A DNA stretch of 64,000 nt from Candidatus Neomarinimicrobiota bacterium (lineage in GTDB: Bacteria > Fidelibacterota > UBA2242 > B5-G15): the NCBI GenBank assembly GCA_017656425.1, contig JACDNV010000001.1, positions 266,132-330,131 on the forward strand. Direction: 5' to 3'. Positions 9,517-20,370 of this stretch are shown here, in pieces. The position numbers and the translations under genes are program-made. Position 1 is the first letter of the stretch. Each line of letters opens with the position of its first letter. The notes under the pieces are model-generated. The model was given only the letters and a program-made list of their open reading frames with translations, did no database searches and was not told the DNA's origin.

Positions 9517-11313
9517 TTATTTATCCCAGAGATAATAACATGTTTGAAAAACAACTCTATTCTTCTCTTTTATATCATATTTTCTATCAATTTCCAAATT
9601 CCTTTTATATGCCAGATTGAGTTCAAATTTATCATTAATATGACCTTTAAAAACTATGAAAAATCTGTGACCATTTCCATATAAATTTACCAGATCGATA
9701 TTATATGAGACTGAAGGCTCAACTATCGAAGACATAGATCCTGCCTTATTAAAATACTCAGAAATCCCGATATACACAATCCAATTCACCATCTCATACC
9801 TCAGGGATAACATCGCAAGTGTTGACTTTAATTCCTGTTTAAATAATTTCATGACAATGATATTCTTAAATAAAAATTGTTTCACTATCCTATAGTGAAT
9901 ATTAAACCTCATCTTTAAACTTTCATTCGGACTTGATGGATTGTCCCTGTATATATCCAGTCCAAAATTAACTTTTTTCCTAACAGGTATATAAATATAT
10001 AGTCTGTCCAACCTGCTCCACGTATCATCACTATCAAAGATACGCCTGTGGAAATCTAAAAAGAAACTTATATTAAAAATTTCAAATCTTTTCATAATCG
10101 AAAATAAAAATCCTTCCTCATTCACATTGTATGAGGAAAAATACTTTCTGCTTCTTCCCAGGCGAGAAAAGAGGTATGGATTCATCCTTCTATAACCTGT
10201 CGCAATTCTAACTCTATTTACATCCACCTTAATTCCCTCAATGAAAGAAATATATTTGTCAATCAACGCCACCTCTCCAACATAACTAACCTTATCAAAA
10301 GTCATCCGATGATAGAGTGATATATAACTATAATCATCATCGTTGCATAAAAATTCAATAACTTTATTATAGGTCATCTTACCAAATAAAATTCCACATT
10401 TACCAGCATTGAAACTTCTATTAAATCCTATACCACACAGATTTTCAGCAACTGCATTTTTAGAAATAATTTCACCTTGGCTCACATGATAACCTGATGT
10501 AATAAATTTTGTAACGGTATCGTTATTTACCCTTGCATCCAGATTCCGCTTGGAATAAAAAATTAAAATATCACCTGTTCTAAAATTTACTTTAGCAGCA
10601 ATCCCACTCAGAAAATGATCTTCACTATATCCTATATACTGTCTTACTCCTGATTTTGATATATAGATATTGTTATAACCATCCCTGACAAATCTAGAAA
10701 ACAGGCTATTGCTAAATAAAATCCCTGCTCCCCATTTTATCCTGTATGAACCAGCCATTAATTCACATCTATTGTGAAATACATTCAGAGAAATAGCGAA
10801 TTTATAACTATCAAAAAAGCTTTTCTCACCTTGATCCATTTCATTACTAAAAGCTGTAAATAGAAACCTGTCACTATATACAATTTGTTGTTTTATTTTA
10901 CTCAATGGATATTTATTTAAATAGTTATTATCCAAGGAAATGAAATTAATAATATCATATTTTTTATAATCATCTTTCCTGATTATGAAAAACAATCTTA
11001 TAACGGCAATTTCATTTTCGGAAAAACCTATTTTTGATAGATCGCTCCATTTACTAACTCCCGCAAATTGCTTCATATTTACTAAAATTTTATACTTCAA
11101 ATCCACACTAATAGGTAAGCCTAATATATCGTCCCTTGTAACCTCAGACAGAATAACCGGATTATTTTTATATTCATTTATAATATCCTCAAGCTCATCA
11201 GCACTAATATTTCCCTCATCCAGATAATCTACAATCTCTGAATAATCCTGTGATAGACCAGTATTTACAAAAATAATTAAAAGCAAAATAAACATAATTA
11301 CTTTAAATAACAT
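9517..11313 (-). CDS. secreted helix-hairpin-helix protein with C-terminal outer-membrane beta-barrel
   Basis: 598 residues. Signal peptide MLFKVIMFILLLIIFVNTGLS, then an acidic helical part (about residues 25-110) with two ComEA-like helix-hairpin-helix units (DDILGLPISVDLKYKILVNMK; WSDLSKIGFSENEIAVIRLF). The remaining roughly 480 residues alternate polar and aromatic residues in short strands, as in outer-membrane barrels, and include the landmark RIKWGAGILFSNSLFSRF. This architecture is known as an uncharacterised family in Bacteroidota/Ignavibacteria-type genomes (from memory). It overlaps the PorV-like gene by 16 bases. The HhH part suggests nucleic-acid contact, but a DNA-uptake role is only conjecture. 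Confidence 0.65.
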   Translation of the reverse strand: MLFKVIMFILLLIIFVNTGLSQDYSEIVDYLDEGNISADELEDIINEYKNNPVILSEVTRDDILGLPISVDLKYKILVNMKQFAGVSKWSDLSKIGFSENEIAVIRLFFIIRKDDYKKYDIINFISLDNNYLNKYPLSKIKQQIVYSDRFLFTAFSNEMDQGEKSFFDSYKFAISLNVFHNRCELMAGSYRIKWGAGILFSNSLFSRFVRDGYNNIYISKSGVRQYIGYSEDHFLSGIAAKVNFRTGDILIFYSKRNLDARVNNDTVTKFITSGYHVSQGEIISKNAVAENLCGIGFNRSFNAGKCGILFGKMTYNKVIEFLCNDDDYSYISLYHRMTFDKVSYVGEVALIDKYISFIEGIKVDVNRVRIATGYRRMNPYLFSRLGRSRKYFSSYNVNEEGFLFSIMKRFEIFNISFFLDFHRRIFDSDDTWSRLDRLYIYIPVRKKVNFGLDIYRDNPSSPNESLKMRFNIHYRIVKQFLFKNIIVMKLFKQELKSTLAMLSLRYEMVNWIVYIGISEYFNKAGSMSSIVEPSVSYNIDLVNLYGNGHRFFIVFKGHINDKFELNLAYKRNLEIDRKYDIKEKNRVVFQTCYYLWDK

Positions 11314-12098
11314 CCTACCCCATAATAAACGGTACCAGGTAATACCCCATGATTCAAATACGATATGGATACCTTAAGAAAACTCAGATTCAAACTGATA
11401 CCTGCTGAGAACCTATCCGGATATATCTGATAACCCGCTAATAAATCAATATACTTTATTGGAGATATTTTGTATCCCATTCTGAAAGTAAATGGATAGA
11501 GAATATCCTTGTACAATTCTAAGTAAAGACTTAAAACTTGCGTTACCCTGTAGTTTACTGCATAGTAAAATTCTTGAGGAATATTGCTATACATTTTCCC
11601 TTTCAAACCATCCTCTATATTGCGAAAGAGCACAGATATCAAAAGTTTTTTGTTTATATCATAAGCAAAGCCCATATCAAATGTAACTCTCATTGAGGAA
11701 ACATACTTTTTAACAATAACTTCATATACATTCAAATTAACACCGGTGGAAAAACTATCCACTATTTTTACTGATAATCCCATACTGAAGAAGCTTTCTA
11801 TATACAGATCGCCACCCATACGACTGCCTATAAATCTTAAATTCCACTTTTTCCCTCTATTTAACACAGCCACTATCTGATGAAACTTTAATTCTTTTAT
11901 CCCAAAAATGTTGCCAGTGTTAAAAGAAAACATAGAACCACTGGTAAAACTCAGTGTTGCAGGATTTAGAAAAGGTTCGCAAACAGATGAGACCCCTCCC
12001 AATGCCATAGACTGTGAATTAAAGTTTTGAACTTCGAAAGCTGGGAAAGTAAAAGAGTAGAATAAAAAATATACAGAAAGAAATTTCCATACTTTCAC
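11298..12098 (-). CDS. PorV/PorQ-like outer-membrane beta-barrel protein
   Basis: 266 residues with a signal peptide (MKVWKFLSVYFLFYSFTFPAF). The mature start FNSQSMALGGVSSVCEPFLNPATLSF matches the PorV/PorQ/UPF0164 pattern (MALGG then xxNPAxL). The rest is predicted strands ending YYGVGCYLK. In genomes with type IX secretion, PorV-like proteins shuttle cargo with C-terminal sorting domains to the attachment complex, and such cargo is encoded at 23-30 kb here. The family is broad, so a cargo-shuttle role is inference. It starts 34 bases after motB and overlaps the next barrel gene. Confidence 0.65.
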   Translation of the reverse strand: MKVWKFLSVYFLFYSFTFPAFEVQNFNSQSMALGGVSSVCEPFLNPATLSFTSGSMFSFNTGNIFGIKELKFHQIVAVLNRGKKWNLRFIGSRMGGDLYIESFFSMGLSVKIVDSFSTGVNLNVYEVIVKKYVSSMRVTFDMGFAYDINKKLLISVLFRNIEDGLKGKMYSNIPQEFYYAVNYRVTQVLSLYLELYKDILYPFTFRMGYKISPIKYIDLLAGYQIYPDRFSAGISLNLSFLKVSISYLNHGVLPGTVYYGVGCYLK

Positions 12099-12132
12099 TA
12101 TTTATCCTAATTATTATTGCCGCAACGAAAGA

Positions 12133-12810
12133 TTATCTTCGTGTCAGATCAGCATCAACGTAGATCTCTACACGCCGATTCTTTGCTCTACCTGTTGGAG
12201 TATTATTACTAGCAATTGGTCGAAATTCCCCATAGCCCATTGCACTGAAATATTTTTCCGGTATCCCTGTATTTTCTATCAGAAACTTTACAACATTTAA
12301 TGCTCTGGCAGTGGATAATTCCCAGTTATTTTTATATTTACCAGAACGTATAGGCAAATTATCGGTATGTCCTTCGACCCTGATTTCCACATCAAGATTG
12401 ATACCTTCTTTCTTCAGAATCCTTTCAAAACGATTAAGTTCGGGATATCTATCAAGGTTCAGCAGTCTTGACTGTCCTATTATGTAGCCAATATTTCTCA
12501 ATATTGGCTTAAATTCATTTTTTATTTCTGCTTCATTTATGTTAAAGACAATTGAACTACTCATTAATAACTTTACACCTTTGGTGTCTCTTGTGACTTT
12601 TATCAAATTCTTAAGCCTTGATTCCCTTATATAAGATTCTATATCTTTTTTTGTCTCATCAAGTAAAACATCTATTACCCTGTATATGTTGCTCTGTGCT
12701 TCATTAACAATTATTAGAGTAAGAACAAAAAACGTTAATAGGAGGGTAACCATATCAGCATATGTTATAGCCCAGAAGTTCTTAGGAGCCTCTATTTTTC
12801 TGTCAGACAT
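12133..12810 (-). CDS. motB: MotB-like stator protein with OmpA domain
   Basis: 225 residues. N-terminal single membrane helix with the ion-carrying Asp in WAITYADMVTLLLTFFVL; then a linker; then an OmpA-type peptidoglycan-binding domain (about residues 100-220) with VEGHTDNLPI, NWELSTARALNVVKFL, and PTGRAKNRRVEIYV. Starts 8 bases inside the end of motA, typical of the stator pair. No flagellar genes are in the window, so it could drive flagellar rotation or, in the FCB group, another proton-driven surface machine. Confidence 0.88.
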   Translation of the reverse strand: MSDRKIEAPKNFWAITYADMVTLLLTFFVLTLIIVNEAQSNIYRVIDVLLDETKKDIESYIRESRLKNLIKVTRDTKGVKLLMSSSIVFNINEAEIKNEFKPILRNIGYIIGQSRLLNLDRYPELNRFERILKKEGINLDVEIRVEGHTDNLPIRSGKYKNNWELSTARALNVVKFLIENTGIPEKYFSAMGYGEFRPIASNNTPTGRAKNRRVEIYVDADLTRR

Positions 12811-13645
12811 TATTTAGAGTCTCCTTTTCCCTTTCTTTCATAGGGACAAAGGTTATCAACTTTTCTTTGACAATAAGTGGGTGTTCTCTATTATGCAGGC
12901 ATAAAATTCCCTCAATCATTACCTCCTTAAGCATAATTTCTTCCTCAGACCTTCTTTTAAGCTTACCTCCAATCGGGATAAATAAAAGATTGGCTAAAAT
13001 TAACCCATAAAATGTCGTAAGTAGAGCCATCCCCATACCACCAAGCAATTCTTTAAATTGAGCCGTTATGTCAAAATTTATTGTTTCAAGAAGAGCATCT
13101 ATGCCACCCGCTACACCAGTAGATACTGTAAAATTTTTCAGCATTACTATAAGACCGATAATGGTTCCAACCATACCAAAAGCCGGTGCATATGTGCCCA
13201 TATAGAAAAATATCTCCTGCCCAAGCTGATGTCTCTTTCTCATATTCGACAGTTCAAGTTGAAGATAATTTCTTAATCTGTCGGGGTTCTTTTCATTAAT
13301 AGCTAATTCAAGTCCATTTCTCATAAAAGCATCTTCAATATTTGGCAGATCCTCTTCGAGTGAAACTATACTATTTTTTCTAACTTTATCTGACAATTTA
13401 ACAAATTGATCTATAACCTCTTCATATTTCAACTTTTCTCTCTTAAATACATTTTTCAGTACTTTGAATACACGCCATACAACCTTGAACGGATAATTAA
13501 CAAATGTCGCAGCAAGTGTCCCACCAAGCACCAGTAATAGAGACGGATAATCCCAGAAATAGTTTGCAGCACCCTCCTTGGCAAAAATCGCAAAAATAAT
13601 AAGACCAATACCACTAATAATTCCAAATAAAGTTGTTAAATCCAT
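12803..13645 (-). CDS. motA: MotA-like stator protein
   Basis: 280 residues with four membrane segments (two near the N-terminus, two around residues 145-215). Conserved proton-channel stretches YAPAFGMVGTIIGLIVML and GMGMALLTTFYGLILANLLF are present, and the cytoplasmic loop between helices 2 and 3 is charged as expected for rotor contact. Partner of the overlapping motB. Begins 33 bases after the ftsB-like stop. Confidence 0.92.
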   Translation of the reverse strand: MDLTTLFGIISGIGLIIFAIFAKEGAANYFWDYPSLLLVLGGTLAATFVNYPFKVVWRVFKVLKNVFKREKLKYEEVIDQFVKLSDKVRKNSIVSLEEDLPNIEDAFMRNGLELAINEKNPDRLRNYLQLELSNMRKRHQLGQEIFFYMGTYAPAFGMVGTIIGLIVMLKNFTVSTGVAGGIDALLETINFDITAQFKELLGGMGMALLTTFYGLILANLLFIPIGGKLKRRSEEEIMLKEVMIEGILCLHNREHPLIVKEKLITFVPMKEREKETLNNV

Positions 13646-13678
13646 TATATTTACATATTAACTATCTATATTTTTTAT

Positions 13679-15312
<1,634 letters not shown>

Positions 15313-15435
15313 TCAAATTTATACTATTTGTCAATAATAGACAAATAACATCAAATAATCTTAAAAATGCTATATTCCAGTTTGAATATTAATTTAATTG
15401 CTTCTAATTTCCTTTGTTATATTGAATAGAACGCA

Positions 15436-16020
15436 ATGAAAATACTGATCTGCATAGCAGGTGAAAGAGAAATAAATATCAATATAGTTAAAAACCAGCT
15501 GAAAGATATATATTTAAAAATTAAATATACTGGCATAGGAGTAAAAGATAAGGAAAGCCTGAAACATTTTATCAAAAAAGAAAAGTTTTCACATGTTATA
15601 AATGCTGGAACAGCAGGAATAGTAAGTGACAAGGTCAATCTCTTCGATATTATCTTGCCATCAGTTTTTTATAGCTTTAAAGATGATAAGGTGATTTGCT
15701 GTGATTCTATATTTACTAAAAACATCAATAAAAATTGGAAAAGAGTAGGAATTATCACCGTAGATAAACCAATAACATCAATACATCAAAAAAGTGAAAT
15801 ACAAAAAAAATATATCGACGCTGGAATAGTTGATATGGAATCATATTATATTTCAAAAATTTGTAATGATTTGAATATCCATTTTATATCAATCAAAGTA
15901 GCTACAGACTACTGCAATACTGATACAACAAGAATATTTTACAAAAACCTATCAAGAATCAAAGAAATCCTTACCAGTGCTACTATAGAACTGATTAAAA
16001 ATTTGATAAAAAATGAATAG
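15436..16020 (+). CDS. nucleoside phosphorylase / nucleosidase-like protein
   Basis: 194 residues, shorter than typical MTA/SAH nucleosidases (about 230). Start MKILICIAGEREI, the ribose/phosphate-site loop HVINAGTAGIV, and the late motif GIVDMESYYISKICNDLNIHFISIKVATDYC (Glu of DMES contacts ribose; an Asp follows in ATD) identify the PNP/UDP phosphorylase superfamily. Substrate unknown; futalosine or MTA/SAH hydrolysis are possibilities. First of four genes that overlap end to start. Confidence 0.65.
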   Translation: MKILICIAGEREININIVKNQLKDIYLKIKYTGIGVKDKESLKHFIKKEKFSHVINAGTAGIVSDKVNLFDIILPSVFYSFKDDKVICCDSIFTKNINKNWKRVGIITVDKPITSIHQKSEIQKKYIDAGIVDMESYYISKICNDLNIHFISIKVATDYCNTDTTRIFYKNLSRIKEILTSATIELIKNLIKNE

Positions 16021-16870
16021 CGAACTTGTATCAGTGATAATTCCGACATACAACAGAGTTTCTTTCCTGACACGGGCTATTGAATCAGTATTAAACCAAA
16101 CCTACAGGAATATTGAACTAATTATAGTAGACGATGGATCAGAGGATAAAACGGAAAAAGTTATTAAAAAATATGCAGGATTATTAAAGTATATTCGCAT
16201 ACCACATTCCGGAGTATCAGCTGCTAGGAATACTGGAATAAAACATGCAAAGGGGAAATGGATATCATTTCTGGATTCAGATGATTACTGGCTTGAGAAA
16301 AAACTTGAAATACAAATGAATTATATGAAAGAAAACACTCATTATCTCATATCACAAACCGATGAGGTCTGGATAAGACATGGCAAGCGTGTAAACCCAA
16401 TGAATAAACATAAAAAATACGAGGGATGGATATTTTTTCAATCACTACCACTCTGCATTATAAGCCCATCAGCTGTGGTAATTCATAAAAAAGTTTTTAA
16501 AGACATCGGATATTTTGATGAGAGATTTCCTGTTTGTGAGGATTATGATCTATGGCTTAGAGTCACTTTGAAGTACCCTGTGGGCCTTATTAACGAAAAA
16601 CTTATAGTAAAAACAGGTGGACATTCCACACAGTTATCCAGAACATTCTGGGGTATGGATAGATACAGAGTACTGGCATTGGAAAAAATTCTCAAAGCTA
16701 GACTTGACGATGAAAAAAGGCTTGCAGTCATGAATGAAATTGTAAAAAAATTGAAAGTTTTATCGACTGGCAGAAACAAAAGAAAACATCTGCCTGATAT
16801 TTATAAACCAAAATTGGAGTATTATAAAAATGAACTCGAAAAATTTAAAAGTAAAATTGGTAAAATTTGA
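16013..16870 (+). CDS. family 2 glycosyltransferase
   Basis: 285 residues. GT-A fold: VSVIIPTYNRVSFLTRAIESV at the N-terminus, IELIIVDDGSEDKT (nucleotide-sugar Asp), PHSGVSAARNTGI, SFLDSDDYW (DxD-like metal site), and a late ED of the VCEDYDLWLRV type. The acceptor is unknown. Starts 8 bases inside the previous gene. The C-terminal 60 residues are Lys-rich and overlap the next reading frame. Confidence 0.85.
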   Translation: MNSELVSVIIPTYNRVSFLTRAIESVLNQTYRNIELIIVDDGSEDKTEKVIKKYAGLLKYIRIPHSGVSAARNTGIKHAKGKWISFLDSDDYWLEKKLEIQMNYMKENTHYLISQTDEVWIRHGKRVNPMNKHKKYEGWIFFQSLPLCIISPSAVVIHKKVFKDIGYFDERFPVCEDYDLWLRVTLKYPVGLINEKLIVKTGGHSTQLSRTFWGMDRYRVLALEKILKARLDDEKRLAVMNEIVKKLKVLSTGRNKRKHLPDIYKPKLEYYKNELEKFKSKIGKI

Positions 16871-17750
16871 AAACCTAAATGTTGGAGATAGAGAGTTTGA
16901 TTTTTTTAAATTAAAATCCTCAAGGAGTTCTATCGTTCCTATTATCATTGAACCTTTAAATTTAAAATATAAAATAATCTATGGATACCACCTATTACAC
17001 ATTTATATTGAATACAGTTTTGACTCTATCCCTGCCATTTTACCGAAAACGGGTTCTATAAAAGAAAAAATTGTCTTTATCTTAAATTACCATCAAAAGT
17101 TTTTCAAACTATTTCCAACGGAGATATCAAGAATAGCTGGATACATTCTAAAAAACAAAATTGAAATAGATGAACAGATATTAAAAACACTAAGAATAAG
17201 CGATTATAAAAACAGAATTGATGAGATAGCAAAAATCAAGGACTTAAATAGAGTCATAACAGACTATCTCGATGAAAAGTTTGCTCCTATTAAAACATGC
17301 ATTTATACAGTCCGATTAGACAGTGAAGCAAGAAAATACGTGGAGAAATTAATAATAAAATTTAAACCCTCTCTCAGCATTTACAACGAAATAGCTCAAA
17401 ATCTTTACGAAATATCAAGAAGAGACAGTATTAAGGTGAGTAAGATTCTAACAAAGTACAAATTAAACAAGATGATTGAAAAAAGAGGTACAAATCTCGA
17501 AGAAATTAGAAAAGAAATTTACAGGATTCGTTATCCCACTATATCAAGATATAATAAAAATATAGAAAACTTAATAAGAAAGAAAAATATTCCTAAATAT
17601 ATAAAGATTAACTGGGATAAAACACTGGAAAAAAGAACTCTAGAGATTAATATTAAAATTGATGAAAATATTAAAGATAATAGATTAAAAGAATTTGTAA
17701 CAGATGATTTTTTAAAAACAATAAAATCTATTCAGGAAATTATTAGATGA
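16830..17750 (+). CDS. ParB-like N-terminal domain protein paired with an SPL-like radical SAM gene
   Basis: 306 residues. Residues about 30-70 (SIVPIIIEPLNLKYKIIYGYHLLHIYIEYSFDSIPAI) follow the ParB/Srx pattern of strand, YxIIxGxHxL, helix, xIPAI. The rest is Lys/Ile-rich helices with no motif I recognise, including KTCIYTVRLDSEARKYVEKLI. Start ATG 16830 has GGAG about 10 bases upstream but overlaps the GT2 gene by 41 bases. Its stop overlaps the SPL-like start by 4 bases (ATGA), so the two products are probably made together; the ParB-like protein may be an NTP- or DNA-binding partner of the radical SAM enzyme. Confidence 0.5.
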   Translation: MNSKNLKVKLVKFENLNVGDREFDFFKLKSSRSSIVPIIIEPLNLKYKIIYGYHLLHIYIEYSFDSIPAILPKTGSIKEKIVFILNYHQKFFKLFPTEISRIAGYILKNKIEIDEQILKTLRISDYKNRIDEIAKIKDLNRVITDYLDEKFAPIKTCIYTVRLDSEARKYVEKLIIKFKPSLSIYNEIAQNLYEISRRDSIKVSKILTKYKLNKMIEKRGTNLEEIRKEIYRIRYPTISRYNKNIENLIRKKNIPKYIKINWDKTLEKRTLEINIKIDENIKDNRLKEFVTDDFLKTIKSIQEIIR

Positions 17751-18859
17751 TAAAAGTCTATGTAGAAAAAGAAACCTTACAGGAATACTGGACACAGGAA
17801 ATACTAAAATATTATAAAAACTATGAAATTATCAATTCCGAAGAGGAAATTTTTAATAAAATACAACCAGAAGAAATGAAAAATACTTTACTGGTAAAGA
17901 AAAGTAAGGGTGAAATAGTCAAAGATTGCCCTGGGACGCAGGAATCTTATCTATGCTGCGGATATAAGGTAATAAATCAGACAATAAATTGTCCTCTTGA
18001 TTGTTCTTACTGCATATTACAATATTACATAAATAAGCCTGTAACAATAATTTACACAGACTTTGAAGATATTTTTAAGCAGGCAGAAAAACTAATTAAA
18101 ATTATGGGGAAGAATATTTTAAGAATTGGGACCGGCGAATTATCAGATAGTCTTGCCCACAAGGGCACAATTGTCTTCGCAAAGGAAGCAGTGAAATTTT
18201 TTTCAAAGAAGAAAAATGTATTTTTTGAGCTGAAGACAAAAACAACAAACATCGATGAAATATTAAATGTGGAACACAATGAAAATATAGTCCTATCATG
18301 GTCTGTGAATCCAGATAAAATCGTAATGAGTGAAGAGAAATTATCAGCAAGTCTGTCAGCTCGTATAAAGGCGGCGAAAAGATCTATAGACGCTGGATTT
18401 CTTGTTGGATTTCACTTCGATCCAATTGTTTATTACAAAAATTGCGAAATTGACTATGAAAAAGTTGTTGATATGATATATGAGAATATCCCTCCTGAAA
18501 AGATTGCATGGATAAGCCTCGGTAGTTTAAGATACCCACCTGCAACAAAAGATAAAATCTCAGATAGGCATCCGGAAACCAAGATTATTTACCAGGAGAT
18601 GATAAAAGGACTTGATGGTAAGTTACGTTACCCACGTCCCTTGAGAACTATGCTATACAGGAAGGTCTATGATAAATTAATGAACGTTAATGAACCGCCG
18701 TTTGTATATTTTTGTATGGAAAGTAAAGAGGTATGGCAGGATATTATGGGTTGGTATCCAGAAAATAATGAAGAATTCGAAAACAGATTTGCAATAGAAT
18801 TATATAAAAGATTTAAGCATTCAGGCTTAATAAAACCCAAGAGAAAATTTAAATTTTAG
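17747..18859 (+). CDS. spore photoproduct lyase-like radical SAM protein
   Basis: 370 residues. The family signature DCPGTQESYLCCGYKVIN is followed by NCPLDCSYCILQYYIN, giving the 4Fe-4S cysteines C82, C86 and C89 (CxxxCxxC). Later motifs: RIGTGELSDSLA, WSVNPDKI, GFHFDPIVYY, WISLGSLRYPP. True spore photoproduct lyases repair thymine dimers of the spore type and, from memory, use an extra Cys as hydrogen donor just before a conserved SD. Here the comparable place reads GTGELSD, without Cys. So this is probably a family member with a changed or different reaction. No sporulation genes are seen. Confidence 0.75.
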   Translation: MIKVYVEKETLQEYWTQEILKYYKNYEIINSEEEIFNKIQPEEMKNTLLVKKSKGEIVKDCPGTQESYLCCGYKVINQTINCPLDCSYCILQYYINKPVTIIYTDFEDIFKQAEKLIKIMGKNILRIGTGELSDSLAHKGTIVFAKEAVKFFSKKKNVFFELKTKTTNIDEILNVEHNENIVLSWSVNPDKIVMSEEKLSASLSARIKAAKRSIDAGFLVGFHFDPIVYYKNCEIDYEKVVDMIYENIPPEKIAWISLGSLRYPPATKDKISDRHPETKIIYQEMIKGLDGKLRYPRPLRTMLYRKVYDKLMNVNEPPFVYFCMESKEVWQDIMGWYPENNEEFENRFAIELYKRFKHSGLIKPKRKFKF

Positions 18860-18900
18860 AATATGAATTATGGATTTATAAAATTTTCCATCTATAAATT

Positions 18901-19473
18901 TTAAATCTTGATATTGTATTTCTCTCTTAATTGTTCATTTTCTAACAAATATTCTGCAATAAATACTCCGATGATTGTCTTTGAGTCCTTTATCTTACCA
19001 TCAAAAATCATTTCCACCACCGAATCAAGATCAATTTTTAGAACCTGGATATTCTCATCTGAATCAGGTCTCTGACCAATATATTCTAGATTATCTGCCC
19101 AAAAGATATAGAGTTTTTCATTAGTATAGCCGACAGAAGGATAGAAATAAAATATATATCTCAGTTCACCAATCTTATAGCCAGTCTCCTCTATTAATTC
19201 CCTTCGAATCGTCTCTTCTGGATTCTCACCTGGATCTATCTTACCTGCAGGCAGCTCAATCGTCACCTCTCTAACCGGATAGCGGTATTGCCGGACAAAG
19301 ACAATTTTCTTATCACCAAGATATGGAATTACAACAGAAGCACCAGGATGCTTTATATACTCACGAGCGGCTTGTCTTCCATCCGGAAGTCTGACCTCAT
19401 CAATATAAACATCAAGGAGCTTACCTGTAAATATTTTTTTAGAATTGACCTGTTCCTCATACAATTTTTTCAT
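18901..19473 (-). CDS. Nudix hydrolase, ADP-ribose pyrophosphatase type
   Basis: 190 residues. Complete Nudix box GKIDPGENPEETIRRELIEETGY (first G about residue 77), preceded by VVIPYLGDKKIVFVRQYRYPVREVTIELPAG, the arrangement of ADP-ribose diphosphatases. It probably cleaves ADP-ribose to AMP and ribose-5-phosphate. Faces the SPL-like gene tail to tail. The 5' side carries a strong inverted repeat (19498-19588) about 25 bases before the start codon. Confidence 0.85.
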   Translation of the reverse strand: MKKLYEEQVNSKKIFTGKLLDVYIDEVRLPDGRQAAREYIKHPGASVVIPYLGDKKIVFVRQYRYPVREVTIELPAGKIDPGENPEETIRRELIEETGYKIGELRYIFYFYPSVGYTNEKLYIFWADNLEYIGQRPDSDENIQVLKIDLDSVVEMIFDGKIKDSKTIIGVFIAEYLLENEQLREKYNIKI

Positions 19474-19497
19474 AATATCGACTTAAGGTTTATATAT

Positions 19498-19588
19498 GAG
19501 GGAGATGACCCAATTGGGAGGAGATCCCAAGGAAGGAGGGAGGTTTGTAGATAATAGCGGATAAGGCGTCCTCAAGGTCATCCCCCTC
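19498..19588. repeat. long inverted repeat with internal hairpin, 5' of the Nudix gene
   Basis: GAGGGAGATGACC (19498-19510) and GGTCATCCCCCTC (19576-19588) pair over 12 of 13 positions. Inside is a second perfect hairpin TTGGGA (19514-19519) / TCCCAA (19525-19530). GC content is clearly higher than the surroundings. It could be a 5' leader structure for the Nudix gene or a small RNA; I recognise no named family. Confidence 0.45.
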
Positions 19589-20279
19589 GCGGATTACCAA
19601 TTCCCTACAACAAATACCATAGGTAATATAAGGATTATTTAAGATTAATTCATAAAAAATTTATATGCGTGATAAAATGAGTTGAAAAAAATATATTTTG
19701 AAAAATTAAGCGCATTAGCAACCATTAGTATTTCATACCATAAATTATTCTAAGCAATCACTCTAATTTATAAATAGATATTTGTGAACTTTTATAAATT
19801 ATTACGTTTTTTATGACAAAATGTTCAGCATTTACCTGAATAACTTATTTCTAAAAACGTGGGGGCTTCAGGTACATAGTGGTACAGATCATAGTTAAGG
19901 TTAATCGGAGAGGTTAATGTATCTTTGCCGAGTAATTTATCGACTATTATTCGTAGAATCCCTATTCGGGAGAGGAGGCATAAATGCGATACTTTGGGAT
20001 ATTTTATAATCTTTCAGGATATTTACCAGGGTTTCGAATTTTTTATATGAGTTTTTTCTCAGGAAATCGAAATAGAATTGGTATATAAATACTCAAGCAA
20101 TAATTTCATAGAGATTATTGTCGATGTTACACTTTTCTCATATGTATAGAAATAAAGTTGTTTTCCAGAGCTTACTGGAATATTGTAGTTCATGTCTTTT
20201 CTTATCTTTGATTCCTTTTCTAAAAATCTAGCAGAGCATAGCCTGTCCACGGGCTATGCTCTCATCACTCATTACCCTC

Positions 20280-20323
20280 AATTTAATCAATTCTATCGTA
20301 CCACCATGTGCATGAACTTTCCC
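20280..20323 (+). repeat. 44-bp direct repeat, left copy
   Basis: Begins AATTTAATCAATTC and ends GAACTTTCCC. Identical over all 44 bases to 32917-32960. The two copies bracket the secreted-protein island (12.6 kb apart). Just downstream of this copy is a promoter for the first island gene. Confidence 0.9.
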
Positions 20324-20342
20324 AAATATTTAAAAAAAGGAC

Positions 20343-20370
20343 TTGATAAAAAATTTTGAATTGATAATAT
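20343..20370 (+). promoter_or_regulatory. promoter of the conserved island type (copy 1)
   Basis: TTGATA (20343-20348), 16-base spacer, TAATAT (20365-20370), preceded by the AAATATTTAAAAAAAGGACT block shared with the other three island promoters. A 28-codon frame (ATG 20398 to TAG 20484) of unknown meaning follows; the remaining leader to 20697 holds no gene. Confidence 0.6.
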
